DNA of 64,000 nucleotides, taken from contig JARBJD010000089.1 of NCBI GenBank assembly GCA_033064195.1, positions 181,669 to 245,668 of the forward strand, written 5' to 3'. A model generated the notes under the pieces. It did not search any database, was not told where the DNA came from, and saw only the letters and a program-made list of their open reading frames with translations. A program made the position numbers and the translations under genes. Shown here piece after piece: positions 33,601 through 41,348 of this stretch (the first letter of the stretch is position 1; each line of letters begins with the position of its first letter). This DNA comes from Blattamonas nauphoetae (taxonomy: Eukaryota; Preaxostyla; Oxymonadida).

Positions 33601-36600
33601 GCTGCATCCCTGAAGGACGAGTTGTCTTGCCATTGTGAAGTCTGAGAGTGCAACAGAGGCTTGTTTTGACGAAATGATGGAAGCGGTGTGGGTCGACTGG
33701 AGAAATGTCAGAGAATATCCGCTGAATGTGAATGAAGTGCCCGGTTCCAGTGAGATGAGTGGATGTGAAACTGTGTGGTTGACACTGATGCGTTCTTGGG
33801 AGAAAGCAAGGGATGCAGAGTTCCTCAGAGTGAGAGCGGGCTGGCCATCCTGTTGGTGAAGAGTGAGTGGACAATTGTTGATGGTGATCTTCCGATTGTC
33901 CACCACAATTGGCCCGAATGGCTGAGATGTTCCTGTCACAAGTTGGAGATTGTAAGTCGACCCTTCCAGCAGAGAATCAAAAAAGCCAGCGAAACCAGGA
34001 AAGAGGGACATCGGCATGCCTCGGTTGAAGCGGGCGTTGAGCGGGTGTGGAGCGGCGTTTGCGGTGAAGGAGACTTCGGGATATTGGAGTTGGAGTTCTG
34101 TCGTGTTGAGAAGGCAGTGAGGGATCGAGCTCATCGAACGGGTGGTGGCTGCGATGGAGAGCTTGTTGGAAGTGATTCCTGTGGCAACCAGATCACTCGC
34201 TTGTGTTCCTCTGTTTCGTGAGAAGATCACTCTTTGGATGGAAATGGTTGGCTGTGACGAACTGGTCGAGAGTGTCAGTGCTCCTGCCTTCCCAGCTGAC
34301 GAGCAGTCTGCAAAGTCCGACATCGAAATCGAGATCGTCCCACTCGTCGTCGAGTTCAGACAGCTTCCTCCGTCTCCTCCTTTTCGAGTGATGAACGTGA
34401 ACCAAGTCATATGGAGTGTCAGACGAGCTGTTCCTGAAACAGACAGGAGTGGCGAGTCAACGAGCGAGATCGAGTTGAATCTGCAGCCAAGGATGGTTGT
34501 CGATCCAGCGGAGATGTCGACGAGCGAGACGGTGTGGTCGGTCAGACATTCCACACAACACATCATCACTCGGAGTGTCCCTGACGAAGCCATCTTCAGA
34601 AGTGTGTCTGATTTTGTCGATGGTTTCAGAAGGAGAGATGAAAACGACACATTTCCTGACCCAACCACTTCCATTCCCGACGTGGTCAGCAGAGTGTGGT
34701 GTGTCTGGTTTGCCATCCATCCCTTCCCTGCCAGTTCCACCGTGTTGCTCAATTCATTCCTTCCTTCCGAAAACGACCCAACTCCCAAATTCACGAGAGT
34801 GAAACTGTCTTTCGAGGGTGACGTCGCAGCTGTCATTTTCGACAACGCAGCCGAGAAACTTTGGCACGGCTTGATTTCCGAGCATTCCAAAGGAGCTTCG
34901 TCAGAGCCATCGCTTTCGACGGAGAACACGGCAGACGCGGGTGGTTTGACAGATCCTGTTTCTGGATCGGGAAGAAGGATTGATTCATTTCTGTGAACAC
35001 CATTTGCTGATGGACTGGAATAATATCCGATTTTCGGAGAGAGGGACGTGGAAGTGCAGCCGACAATGTTTGTCGGGCCAGACGGGGAGAACAACGTCTC
35101 CGTCCAACTATCAATGTCATTTCCGCGATAGTGAGCGAGTTCATTTGTTGTTGTGAACCTTTCGAGGGCGTTGTTGTTTCTGAAGTGGCAATCTTCAGCG
35201 TGGAAGAGTTCCGGCGCGTACATACTCAATACACCTCCTCTCATGTTCGCAACATTGTTGTTGAAATGGCAGCGATGAAAATACAAAACATCGCGATGAG
35301 AATAGAAGCATCCTCCGAGTGTGGCTGTGTTGTCAGAAAAAGTGGAATCGAAGACAGTCAGAACGAGAGATAAAGAATCAATAACAACAGCTCCGTTTCC
35401 AGACGTTGATTGTTGTTGAAATCGGCATCCTGACATCTCAAAGACTCCCAGTGAGTCGATTGGATAGAAAAGGCGATTGTTGGTGTGCTCCCCTTCTGGT
35501 GCTTTGAAAACAGAATTGCTCACTTGCGTGAACACCGAATATTGCAGGTAGAATTGACTGTAAGCTGTTGAGAGTGGAGTGTTGCACGAGAATGTCACCG
35601 AACAGCCTTCAATCACCAGTCTTGGGAATGCCTCCAATTGTGCAACAATTTTCACAATTCCAATCAGTTTGGGGTTGAATTGTCCCTCCATTGTGCAACC
35701 TGTCAAAGACAGTTTCCCTGCAAACTGAGTCAGTTCGATCATGTAGAACGACGTTCCTCCTGTTTGGGTTGTTGACATCAGATTGCTGTCGGTGAAGGCG
35801 ATGTCCAATGAACTGTCAGGATACGAATATCGGTCGGCAGAGGATGTGATTGTCTTGTTCTCATTCACTGGGTTGGGAGATTGTTGGTTTCTGGAGGCGA
35901 ATTGAATTCGGTCACAATCAACAAGGGTTGTGTTCATGCATCGAGTTTCCATGGTGCTACTAATGCCACCTATCGCTGTCCCATACAATGCATCGTCGAT
36001 ATGATGAAGGTCGCTGTTGACAATTCGCTGTTGGCCCAGATTTCTTGAGCGATGGTTCTCATCCAAACTGGAAGGGGTATGCGTGATGTTGGAGAGAGAA
36101 CAGCCCAAAAGGGACGAAGTGAGATGAATGTTGGATGAGGATGGTTGTGAAGAATGGGCAAGGCCAGTCCAACCATCAAAAGCAGCATTCGAAATTGAAA
36201 CATCTGAAACAAGAACTGAAAAACAGTCAACAACATCAGAAAAAGGAAAAGATGTGGAAAGCGCACAGAACAGATTTGGTGGAGACGAGAGAACACAATG
36301 GTGGATCGACAGAGAAGAAGAAGTGGAAGATGTTCTGTCATCACTCGGGAGAAACTGAAAGGGTGATAAAGTGTCTGAGACAGAGAGGGTGCACGAAACA
36401 AGAGAAACGACAGAACTGCGGAGAATTGCACAACGATAAGGCAAGTCAGAAACAGAATTCGATGAGCTCATTTTTGGTTCAAAGAGATTGATCGACAAAC
36501 ATTCCAAAAGGAATGTCGAATTCACAACATGAAACAAGGAGGAAAATTCATGTTCGGAGGCTGCCTCAAACTTCGATAATGGCTGGTTTTGCGCGGATGA

Positions 36601-36840
36601 GTCCAGAAACAAAAATGTTCCTTTCGCCCCAATCAACTGCAGATCACAGCTTGACACAATCAGAGAACGAGCAGCAAAGTGGATATCTTCTTGGAGCTTC
36701 ATGGTAATTGGCGACAGTGCTACCGAATTCTGATGAGATGAAGACGAAGAAAGAACTTCTGCCAAATCTCGGGTGAACCACCCATCACATCGGACTGAGA
36801 TGGTGAGGAGAAAGACAAAAGGCAGGAGAGGGACTCCCAT
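27604..36840 (-). CDS. Giant surface beta-helix receptor with cytoplasmic pseudokinase (3,078 aa)
   Basis: Starts ATG at 36840 with a signal peptide (MGVPLLPFVFLLTISVRCDG). The ectodomain, about 2,730 residues, is Ser/Thr-rich with parallel beta-helix character. GGCF/GGVL and FxxN motifs like those of Pmp-type proteins occur near residues 510-570. Modules open with a two-cysteine motif of CG-x5-PC type near residues 1580, 1835, 2085 and 2335, with looser forms near 655 and 1290. One transmembrane helix (about 2753-2775, WAIPIACGVLALLLIVAIVL) is followed by a basic stop-transfer RRRKQ. The cytoplasmic part is a protein-kinase C-lobe: LSPHWVLF (catalytic loop) near 2910, RWNAPE near 2955, VFSLGLVLWEIETG near 2980 and CLDLDPDNRPS near 3025. 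The catalytic Asp, metal-binding Asn and DFG are replaced and I see no glycine loop or VAIK lysine, so it is a pseudokinase. The 9.2-kb frame has no intron. Ligand and pathway are unknown. Confidence 0.85.
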   Translation of the reverse strand: MGVPLLPFVFLLTISVRCDGWFTRDLAEVLSSSSSHQNSVALSPITMKLQEDIHFAARSLIVSSCDLQLIGAKGTFLFLDSSAQNQPLSKFEAASEHEFSSLFHVVNSTFLLECLSINLFEPKMSSSNSVSDLPYRCAILRSSVVSLVSCTLSVSDTLSPFQFLPSDDRTSSTSSSLSIHHCVLSSPPNLFCALSTSFPFSDVVDCFSVLVSDVSISNAAFDGWTGLAHSSQPSSSNIHLTSSLLGCSLSNITHTPSSLDENHRSRNLGQQRIVNSDLHHIDDALYGTAIGGISSTMETRCMNTTLVDCDRIQFASRNQQSPNPVNENKTITSSADRYSYPDSSLDIAFTDSNLMSTTQTGGTSFYMIELTQFAGKLSLTGCTMEGQFNPKLIGIVKIVAQLEAFPRLVIEGCSVTFSCNTPLSTAYSQFYLQYSVFTQVSNSVFKAPEGEHTNNRLFYPIDSLGVFEMSGCRFQQQSTSGNGAVVIDSLSLVLTVFDSTFSDNTATLGGCFYSHRDVLYFHRCHFNNNVANMRGGVLSMYAPELFHAEDCHFRNNNALERFTTTNELAHYRGNDIDSWTETLFSPSGPTNIVGCTSTSLSPKIGYYSSPSANGVHRNESILLPDPETGSVKPPASAVFSVESDGSDEAPLECSEIKPCQSFSAALSKMTAATSPSKDSFTLVNLGVGSFSEGRNELSNTVELAGKGWMANQTHHTLLTTSGMEVVGSGNVSFSSLLLKPSTKSDTLLKMASSGTLRVMMCCVECLTDHTVSLVDISAGSTTILGCRFNSISLVDSPLLSVSGTARLTLHMTWFTFITRKGGDGGSCLNSTTSGTISISMSDFADCSSAGKAGALTLSTSSSQPTISIQRVIFSRNRGTQASDLVATGITSNKLSIAATTRSMSSIPHCLLNTTELQLQYPEVSFTANAAPHPLNARFNRGMPMSLFPGFAGFFDSLLEGSTYNLQLVTGTSQPFGPIVVDNRKITINNCPLTLHQQDGQPALTLRNSASLAFSQERISVNHTVSHPLISLEPGTSFTFSGYSLTFLQSTHTASIISSKQASVALSDFTMARQLVLQGCSFIEMVGGTLQISKSSFSSISSTSNGAVANTDGTTIVITDSLVANCTAKNGGVIFAKFAAANYLQATHSAASTFSTTFSDCTAVGEGTVDEPSGKGGVIFVKGTTTAARPIRLNTTSSNDARFEGNRAGEGNDVFVEGSVLEGKGSSGMVFGGGSLSGPHHVEISGRSGTEQEKEEIGLLIPQPKISVNGSVVEKTTGPSGEDTENCKWTSSFCATLGHGIKFLKQKFTNNTFVPQTIQFVWNMSYTETRIEVASQDISVFGTTASQPALASITRTLIEVGSDPSPFLFEIRDFALLHIENLDMKPLATRGLFDLTESGDSVEIESIGIVCESGSEYSQNLFRSSKGALSLKSVEVKTSTPSSPALFVCPVVSFVSSESSLHLESSSLSCLRISNSAFVEITAETLKSVNGLSFSDCARTDGGSGERFFVRTANLESKMNISDWSSHVTSDTKMATLFGTDTAKDEQDEWRTLSLLFFLVLPSESVVLDQWAAYSSTHPNCGSSRLPCSSLVSSIQSAVNHSIDLLSVASSTAVSLPITIDDTLTIQSSSTDRSDLSFSSSGNVKMAGSSQTLTLRLLSFSFDASCSAIQPFDVSVGSLVVASCEIGSPSLSAALPSSFSCLFSVSASASISFISTTITNLAFQHPTAGSVLHLHPNAILAEFSESSIAHITSNGTGSCVLVESLNVSETSAESAFISIKSTIPIPSGAFTSTQKRAFVGKTSSSEESLLFFWFPHTSASAAHVHSEGENHANCGLVQLPCSTIEEALSRENDGSIVEIDTDFILNEAISITSGQTPTIQSQTTKRKLTTTRTSSFSLAGGCLTVTMLSFAPHSTQTNTVRSTPLFSISNDASLFLREVSFASFSSSISGTVIHSVSSGVISLSNVEISDCSCGESKKGRSVFISRTDKTANGIVLTEVRVLSSTSTGLHDFFISSPILGTYASSSWSSLVGTLSDQTPSEMESFWGATGVEDGDDAPLAYFVFPHTSGDVHVSSDFWDHSKCGQESFPCSSLAGGLSAMKESGTVVLHTDTGISTLVETVQPSQCIKSSDGSDRAVSVSGEGRLMVASGSLSLSHLNFTGPSSVSSTSFITISAGSSLSVLLCSFDGFHSSCSGSVVSGSISKSCFLRIGSCSFDSCWSGEDGGVVHVSCSSGVGRDSLQIQSTSFSSSCGSNKKGGFVFVSGWSFEKLIWRDSWAGTFEGLSRPDDDNTLWGTDNLEDGSSPFHSVSLLFYLVAFRSSTIFASKDGRDSNGCGSRETPCRTLFTAHSNLEGLSQELLIAHSSTNQKTIELTDADFSLRAAKGIATLTLIGEAGVRNRVAEGNHNVKCENIAFDVNEFVGSSVFVSSTGKLSLDICSFSRSSPFSFALVELTGGTLIVSQLSFRSASFSTTPFVLSSFTKVSFGEVELSDCVLSEFISAMNGTHLTLHDCSFDGVLPTEGQTANTDELCEWSTGLVKVVGTETTINNTRFFEWSEGGLSVESSKVGLHGCMFENNRPRGGESCARRNMRCVGNGTVNVASVVSGDGSKDSPSLWASTSDCVIIVGGSEVKSPLFIPWLSEKTSGWTKKDSVTITLVGEALIPCGVDVEIFEWDEKAKKEGKGTIVKLLPRRSESWTEHELELTLSLQKDLNLLNKSFAFRGRLVFGKGVRGTSTFGVKESLANERLAQAKQTLPWAIPIACGVLALLLIVAIVLVCLRRRKQSKSKMEEKTKIELDENECFVEKDPLMEQTFLAPTDDDVIRNKMLTTKDDPAADNEETEKALSHVDPVEAIGCDGNFDTVVIQTHDTLYERLHSPFKQTVIDKKEVQKKMTQALEAIAKKYPEAQVLTELSPHWVLFGQDGKMNVQLNEATPLFPNHPFLGKGREGEEKESHRWNAPELKERGRETISREAASVFSLGLVLWEIETGCVPHGEVDAVNAQRQLGLGERPSMQNVKNGDLREMLTKCLDLDPDNRPSLSELVKFFSDEKPQAEQPQPLPHGSVPSKPGITISHQTHQH

Positions 36841-37302
36841 TAATGAACTACGATCTGACCATACTTGCCATTTCTTGAGTCGATTTGGTGTGGAACTGGT
36901 GTGATAGCTGGTAGAAGAAAGAAGCTGAATGATTACTCCATGAAAGACATTTTCTCTTGACGTCTTCCACGAGATGGGTTCTTTGAGGAAAGATTTGTTG
37001 AGAATGCGATGAAATTCATGGATTTGATGTGATGGCTCATTGCGACTGATTGAGTGCTCGTCCAGCTATTTAGAGGGACATTTCAGTTCAATGATGAATG
37101 GTCTGGGTTTTGAATGGAGATTATCTGAGATTATCATCGAGTTTGTGTTGATGGGATTCAAGAACGAAAAATGGTCTGAACACGGGTAAAGTCAATTCTT
37201 TGCTGATTATTAGTTCAGATGTTTTCAGAAAACAAGTAATCTCCAAAACAAAATAAAGAATAAGATGGGAGAAGAAACAAGGATTAACATATTCTTTTGT
37301 GA
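36841..37302. other. Intergenic region between surface-protein genes
   Basis: About 460 bp of AT-rich sequence separating the start of the pseudokinase gene from the end of the next minus-strand gene. It should hold the pseudokinase promoter. I see no ACCCAT-type motif at the family spacing and no open frame worth reporting. Confidence 0.4.
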
Positions 37303-39423
37303 TTACTCGCTCTCATTCGACGGGAGAAGGACAAACTCGCCCTCGTCTTCGGCTTCCTCGTTCGATCCAGTTACGTACAAAGCGAGAGGGAACACGGTGC
37401 TGCCTGTGCTCTCCTGCCCCACCAGCACCATCTTGTCTGCTTCGGGTGTGTCGCGCATCGGTTTTAGTGTCCCGGCGAACGACTTGGCATTCACTGTCGC
37501 TCGCACATTTGCTCCAAACAGCACAACAGACTCGTTCAGTTTCTTCGTCGTCCCGTCCGAGAACGACACGTTCAGCATCTGCACTGTGTCCGCCGAGAAC
37601 GAGCTGCGAGAGACCAGCACACAGTGAGCACGCGTCGGCGCTGTGCAGTCTTTGAACACGACGTTCTTCAGACCGATCGTCCCCCCAAGCGACACCACCA
37701 CTCCCCCGTCGCCATCATACTCCTTCGCAATGTGCTGGAACGTCGTGTTCTCGATCCCCAGAATCCCACTCTGCACGAACACCAGCGTCCCCCCTCTCGT
37801 CCTCATCTTCGTCTCCGCTGATCCCCCCAGAACGGAATTGCTCACAAACACCGATCCACGTGACACGTTCAGCAGCTCTGTGTAAACCGACTCGCTGCTT
37901 GGCGTGTTCGTCACGTTGTGCAGCGTCACCATCCCTCCCGCCACGTTCACCGCTCCCACGTTTGTCTTGTCCATCAGTCGGAAGTGAACTGTGGTCAACA
38001 GCAGCTGGCCCTGCACCACAAACCCGTTCCTCGATGAGAATCCGCTCACGTACACAGTGAAGTGGCTTCCATCCAACGTCATCCCCGGCTTCACTGTCAG
38101 TCGTGCTGTGAAGTCGAACTCCAGCCGTGGCGACACATCTCCCGTCCCGCCTTTGATCGTCGTCAGGCTGTGGACTGTTTTGTGGTCGTTCACCACAGCC
38201 GAGCTCGTCAACAACACAATCGACGCCGATCCATTCACAAGCCGTGGAAACACAAAGTTGAACGAGTCGCACGGCGTGTTCTTCTGTCCGCAGTATTTGT
38301 TGTCCAGCCCGATCACGTGGTCCACATACATCGGTCCTTGCTTGTGCGGATACAACACCTGCGCTGCGCTGTAATAGTTGCTGTTGAAATACGAGTCCTT
38401 CCCCAAAATGTCGGTTGTGGTTGCTGTCGTCAGCTGATCGTAGCTTGGAATCGTCCCGGCGAAGGTGGATGGGGTGATGAAATCGGCGAAGTGGTAACCC
38501 ATGACAAACATGGAATATGACCCAATTTTCATCTGATTGGCGAACTTCGTGTTCTTCACGATCACCTGACCTTCTTTGAAGGAATTGTCACTTTCGATGT
38601 TGATGGAATGGGGCGATTTCTCGGAAAGGCAGTTTGTAATCGACACGTTGTTCATATAAAGTTGTATTGTCTTTGCTTTATAGTCCAAAACTGAGGGATA
38701 TGAGTTCACTCGCTTGATGTTCGAGAAAACTTGGTCTGTGATGTTCAGAGAACCTCCAGACACGATCAGAAGCGAGGCGTTTTCGGACACTATCGATCCA
38801 GAATTCGCTGTCGACAGCTTCGAAATCGATGTATGTCCGCCGGTCATGTTCAGAAGGGTGATCGACTGGGAGCCGGAGGGCGATTGGAGGGAGGAATCGG
38901 TGATTGCCAGTTGGCCCTCTTCCATCATCAATAGCGAGGGATGGATGGCCTTTGCTTGCGAACCATCACTCACAAAGCCAAAGGTGCATGTTGTGAAGAC
39001 CACATGTGCTTGGCCTGTCAGAGCAGCAAACGAACAACGTTGTGTTCGGAGTAATGTCAAAGAACTGAACGTTGATGTGCTTGTCAATGTGAGAACACTT
39101 TTCAGCTCACTCACATCTTCATCGCCGCCAATCGTCGCATTTCTGGATTGTCCGAGGAAGTCCACTGGTTTGTCCACCAAAGTATTGCTGACTTCCCTGC
39201 AAGTCGAGCTACCCCCAATTTCGATTCGGCTGTTGGCTCGAGAGGTGGTCTGAATTTGTGTGAATCCAAATGCAATTGTTTTGCACGGCATCACTGTCGT
39301 TCCACAGCCAAACGTGTCACTTGAGGCTGAATTGTCTGGGGCAACGAGGACAGTTGAACCTGCATTGGCAATCTCTGCAAATGCAGCATGGAGTATGCTA
39401 AGGATATATAATGAGATGAACAT
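37303..39423 (-). CDS. Secreted beta-helix repeat protein (706 aa)
   Basis: I place the start at ATG 39423 because the next residues form a signal peptide (MFISLYILSILHAAFA). The open frame extends 47 codons further upstream but begins without an ATG. The body is Ser/Thr/Gly-rich with beta-helix-like repeats and two cysteine modules: FGCGTTVMPCKTI soon after the signal and KYCGQKNTPCDSF near the middle. Both have the CG-x-PC form seen in the neighbouring giant receptor. Many NxS/T sequons suggest an extracellular location. It ends LLPSNESE with no membrane segment or kinase domain, so it is either secreted or a shortened relative of the receptor. It lies on the same strand as the receptor gene, 460 bp upstream of it. 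Confidence 0.75.
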   Translation of the reverse strand: MFISLYILSILHAAFAEIANAGSTVLVAPDNSASSDTFGCGTTVMPCKTIAFGFTQIQTTSRANSRIEIGGSSTCREVSNTLVDKPVDFLGQSRNATIGGDEDVSELKSVLTLTSTSTFSSLTLLRTQRCSFAALTGQAHVVFTTCTFGFVSDGSQAKAIHPSLLMMEEGQLAITDSSLQSPSGSQSITLLNMTGGHTSISKLSTANSGSIVSENASLLIVSGGSLNITDQVFSNIKRVNSYPSVLDYKAKTIQLYMNNVSITNCLSEKSPHSINIESDNSFKEGQVIVKNTKFANQMKIGSYSMFVMGYHFADFITPSTFAGTIPSYDQLTTATTTDILGKDSYFNSNYYSAAQVLYPHKQGPMYVDHVIGLDNKYCGQKNTPCDSFNFVFPRLVNGSASIVLLTSSAVVNDHKTVHSLTTIKGGTGDVSPRLEFDFTARLTVKPGMTLDGSHFTVYVSGFSSRNGFVVQGQLLLTTVHFRLMDKTNVGAVNVAGGMVTLHNVTNTPSSESVYTELLNVSRGSVFVSNSVLGGSAETKMRTRGGTLVFVQSGILGIENTTFQHIAKEYDGDGGVVVSLGGTIGLKNVVFKDCTAPTRAHCVLVSRSSFSADTVQMLNVSFSDGTTKKLNESVVLFGANVRATVNAKSFAGTLKPMRDTPEADKMVLVGQESTGSTVFPLALYVTGSNEEAEDEGEFVLLPSNESE

Positions 39424-39695
39424 GGAATTCTTGATTGAGTGAGATGGAACAAAACCGATCAGACCCTCTTTACTGAAGCGAATTGTTGTGCAGAAAACCA
39501 GCAGAATGGATGTGATCGACCTCAATGGAAATGACTTCAGAAATGGACAGGTTGATCTGTGCAAATGAGAGACAATGAATAACGTGATATGAATGTGAAG
39601 AGCGAGATGAAATCAAGAAATTTGTTGTGGTGAGTAGAAAGAATCACCTTTCATGGCAAAATCACCAGATGAGAACGAGTCCTTCGAGATGCGGA

Positions 39696-41165
39696 TCACG
39701 CGACCTTTCTCGCTCGATTCCTCGTCTCAGTGAGAGAATTACATTGCGCAGCTTCATCGCTCCGAATGACGTCGAGTGAATCAAGCTTCCAGAATCGGCG
39801 ATTGAGTCGGCAGAACGTGAGACTTGAGTCAGAGAGAGTGTGTGCCATCACTCCAGACAACTCCGACACGACCGTCCGCAGCTTTCGGTCTGCGTCTTCG
39901 TCGCCCCGCCACTTCCCTTCCATCGCATACACCTCTCCTCGCCCAATCCCCTCCGCGTCGCTGTCGGCTCGTGCACCCACCAAATGCGTCCGCACAATCG
40001 TCCGCGTGGGTGGCGTGCTCGTTTCCAGCGAGCCCTGCGGCAGGCGGAACGGCTCCACGTCGACTGGCGGAAGGTGCAGCGAATAAACGGGATCTGTGTC
40101 CTTCCGATCTCCAAAACGAGCTTGGAGCGACGACGGGGCTGCTCGCGGTGAATCAATCGATCGTCCAAACCCATTTCGCCCCATTGTTCCGCCAGAATTC
40201 GGGTTTGGGTTCGACATGGTCACACTCGGCATCGCTGACGCTGATATCGACCGGCGATGAACTACGCCCGCCTCAGGCTCTCCCAAAAAGGTGGATGGAG
40301 GCTGGGAATAGAGCGGCCGAGGCGAGATGTTGATTTGCATCCCAGTCACCGCTTCTGAGATCGGGCCGTTCGGCGACAAGAATAGCGGTCCCATCGAAGA
40401 TCGAACGTCCACCTTTTGCGACCCTGACATCATTTCTCGCCCAATCGCCAATCGATCCCCCAAATTCCCAACATATCGCGTTGTTTCCATTGGCAGCGAC
40501 ATCGCATCTGATTGTCCGAGACCCCCGCTTTGATGTGAGTGCTCAGACGATTGTTTCGATCCTGGTGAGAAATCTCCTGAATGTTTCGACAAATGAAACA
40601 TCAGTATCGAGTCGAAATCGTACGATTCAAGATCGGAAAGGAGACTCTTCGTTTTGATGTCTGATGGCGAATGAGTCACTTCCCCCAATCCTGATGTCGC
40701 CATCTGCAATCGTGGTAAGTGTCCAGTGTTCGTCAGAAGGTCTGACACATCATAATCTCCACCAGGCATCGAAAACGACGATTCTTGGTCTTCAAGATCT
40801 CCTTCCGCGTTCATCTCCACAAGTGCTGCCATTTCGTAGAGTCCAGGTTCCCCGTCATGAATGTTCTTCACTCGTTCTGATTCGACAGCTGGTGATTGTT
40901 CTGTCTTATCAACACTCATCGGCGAGAAATCCGGAAAGACTGCGCTCAATCCAACTGTTTCTTCCTCAACACTACGCCGGTGAATCGACTCTGAGAACGG
41001 CGGTGTTTCCTGATGAAGTTGAGAAATCGGCTGTTCCTGCGAGAGATGAAGCGAGATGAAGAGAAGTGACAGAAACCATGACAGCAGCTGAAGAACACAA
41101 ACCAGATCCGGTCTCTCTTTCCCGAAGGGTATTGGATTCATCCCAGAACCGAAATCCGCTGTCAT
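39696..41165 (-). CDS. Disordered protein with a probable in-frame 66-nt intron
   Basis: Open frame of 489 codons from ATG 41165 (MTADFGSGMNPIPFGKE). A leucine-rich hydrophobic stretch at about residues 22-43 looks like a membrane helix. Its DNA, however, begins GTTTGTGT and ends TCTCTCGCAG (41102 to 41037), which is a good 66-nt intron with the same donor as introns elsewhere in this window. Splicing would leave 467 residues and no membrane segment. The rest is Ser/Pro/Gly-rich and mostly disordered, with a more ordered C-terminus (RKLRTVVSELSGVMAHTLSD, FCRLNRRFWKLDSLDVIRSD). No family is recognised. Confidence 0.6.
   Translation of the reverse strand: MTADFGSGMNPIPFGKERPDLVCVLQLLSWFLSLLFISLHLSQEQPISQLHQETPPFSESIHRRSVEEETVGLSAVFPDFSPMSVDKTEQSPAVESERVKNIHDGEPGLYEMAALVEMNAEGDLEDQESSFSMPGGDYDVSDLLTNTGHLPRLQMATSGLGEVTHSPSDIKTKSLLSDLESYDFDSILMFHLSKHSGDFSPGSKQSSEHSHQSGGLGQSDAMSLPMETTRYVGNLGDRLAIGREMMSGSQKVDVRSSMGPLFLSPNGPISEAVTGMQINISPRPLYSQPPSTFLGEPEAGVVHRRSISASAMPSVTMSNPNPNSGGTMGRNGFGRSIDSPRAAPSSLQARFGDRKDTDPVYSLHLPPVDVEPFRLPQGSLETSTPPTRTIVRTHLVGARADSDAEGIGRGEVYAMEGKWRGDEDADRKLRTVVSELSGVMAHTLSDSSLTFCRLNRRFWKLDSLDVIRSDEAAQCNSLTETRNRARKVA
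41037..41102 (-). other. Probable stop-free in-frame intron
   Basis: On the minus strand, GTTTGTGTTCTTCAG... to ...CTCTCGCAG, 66 nt, flanked by codons for ERPDL and EQPIS. Length, donor and acceptor match the validated introns of the ARM-like family. Confidence 0.6.
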
Positions 41166-41325
41166 TGACAGGTTCGAAAAGTGACGAGGGAATCAGGGGT
41201 TGATCAAGATTCCAGTTCTGGTTCACTTCGGAACAAACAGAAATTTGCGCACCATGTTTGATAGTTTCTACCAACTCTAAGCACGATTCACGAAGACTCT
41301 TCTAGAGACATTCCGATTTTCGATC

Positions 41326-41340
41326 AAACCATTCTCGAAA
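41326..41340 (+). promoter_or_regulatory. AACCAT leader motif of copy 5
   Basis: AAACCATTCTCGAAA lies 23 nt before the ATG at 41349 and 134 nt before the first donor. It is a weaker form of the family motif with one C fewer, at the same position. Confidence 0.35.
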
Positions 41341-41348
41341 TAATTTGG

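Noticed and set aside
27604-36840. Many plus-strand open frames of 60-284 codons inside the pseudokinase gene
   Set aside because: They are antisense shadows of a 3,078-codon frame with a signal peptide, membrane helix and kinase motifs on the minus strand.
41037-41102. Transmembrane helix in the disordered minus-strand protein
   Set aside because: The segment has intron borders and composition. It is more likely removed by splicing.
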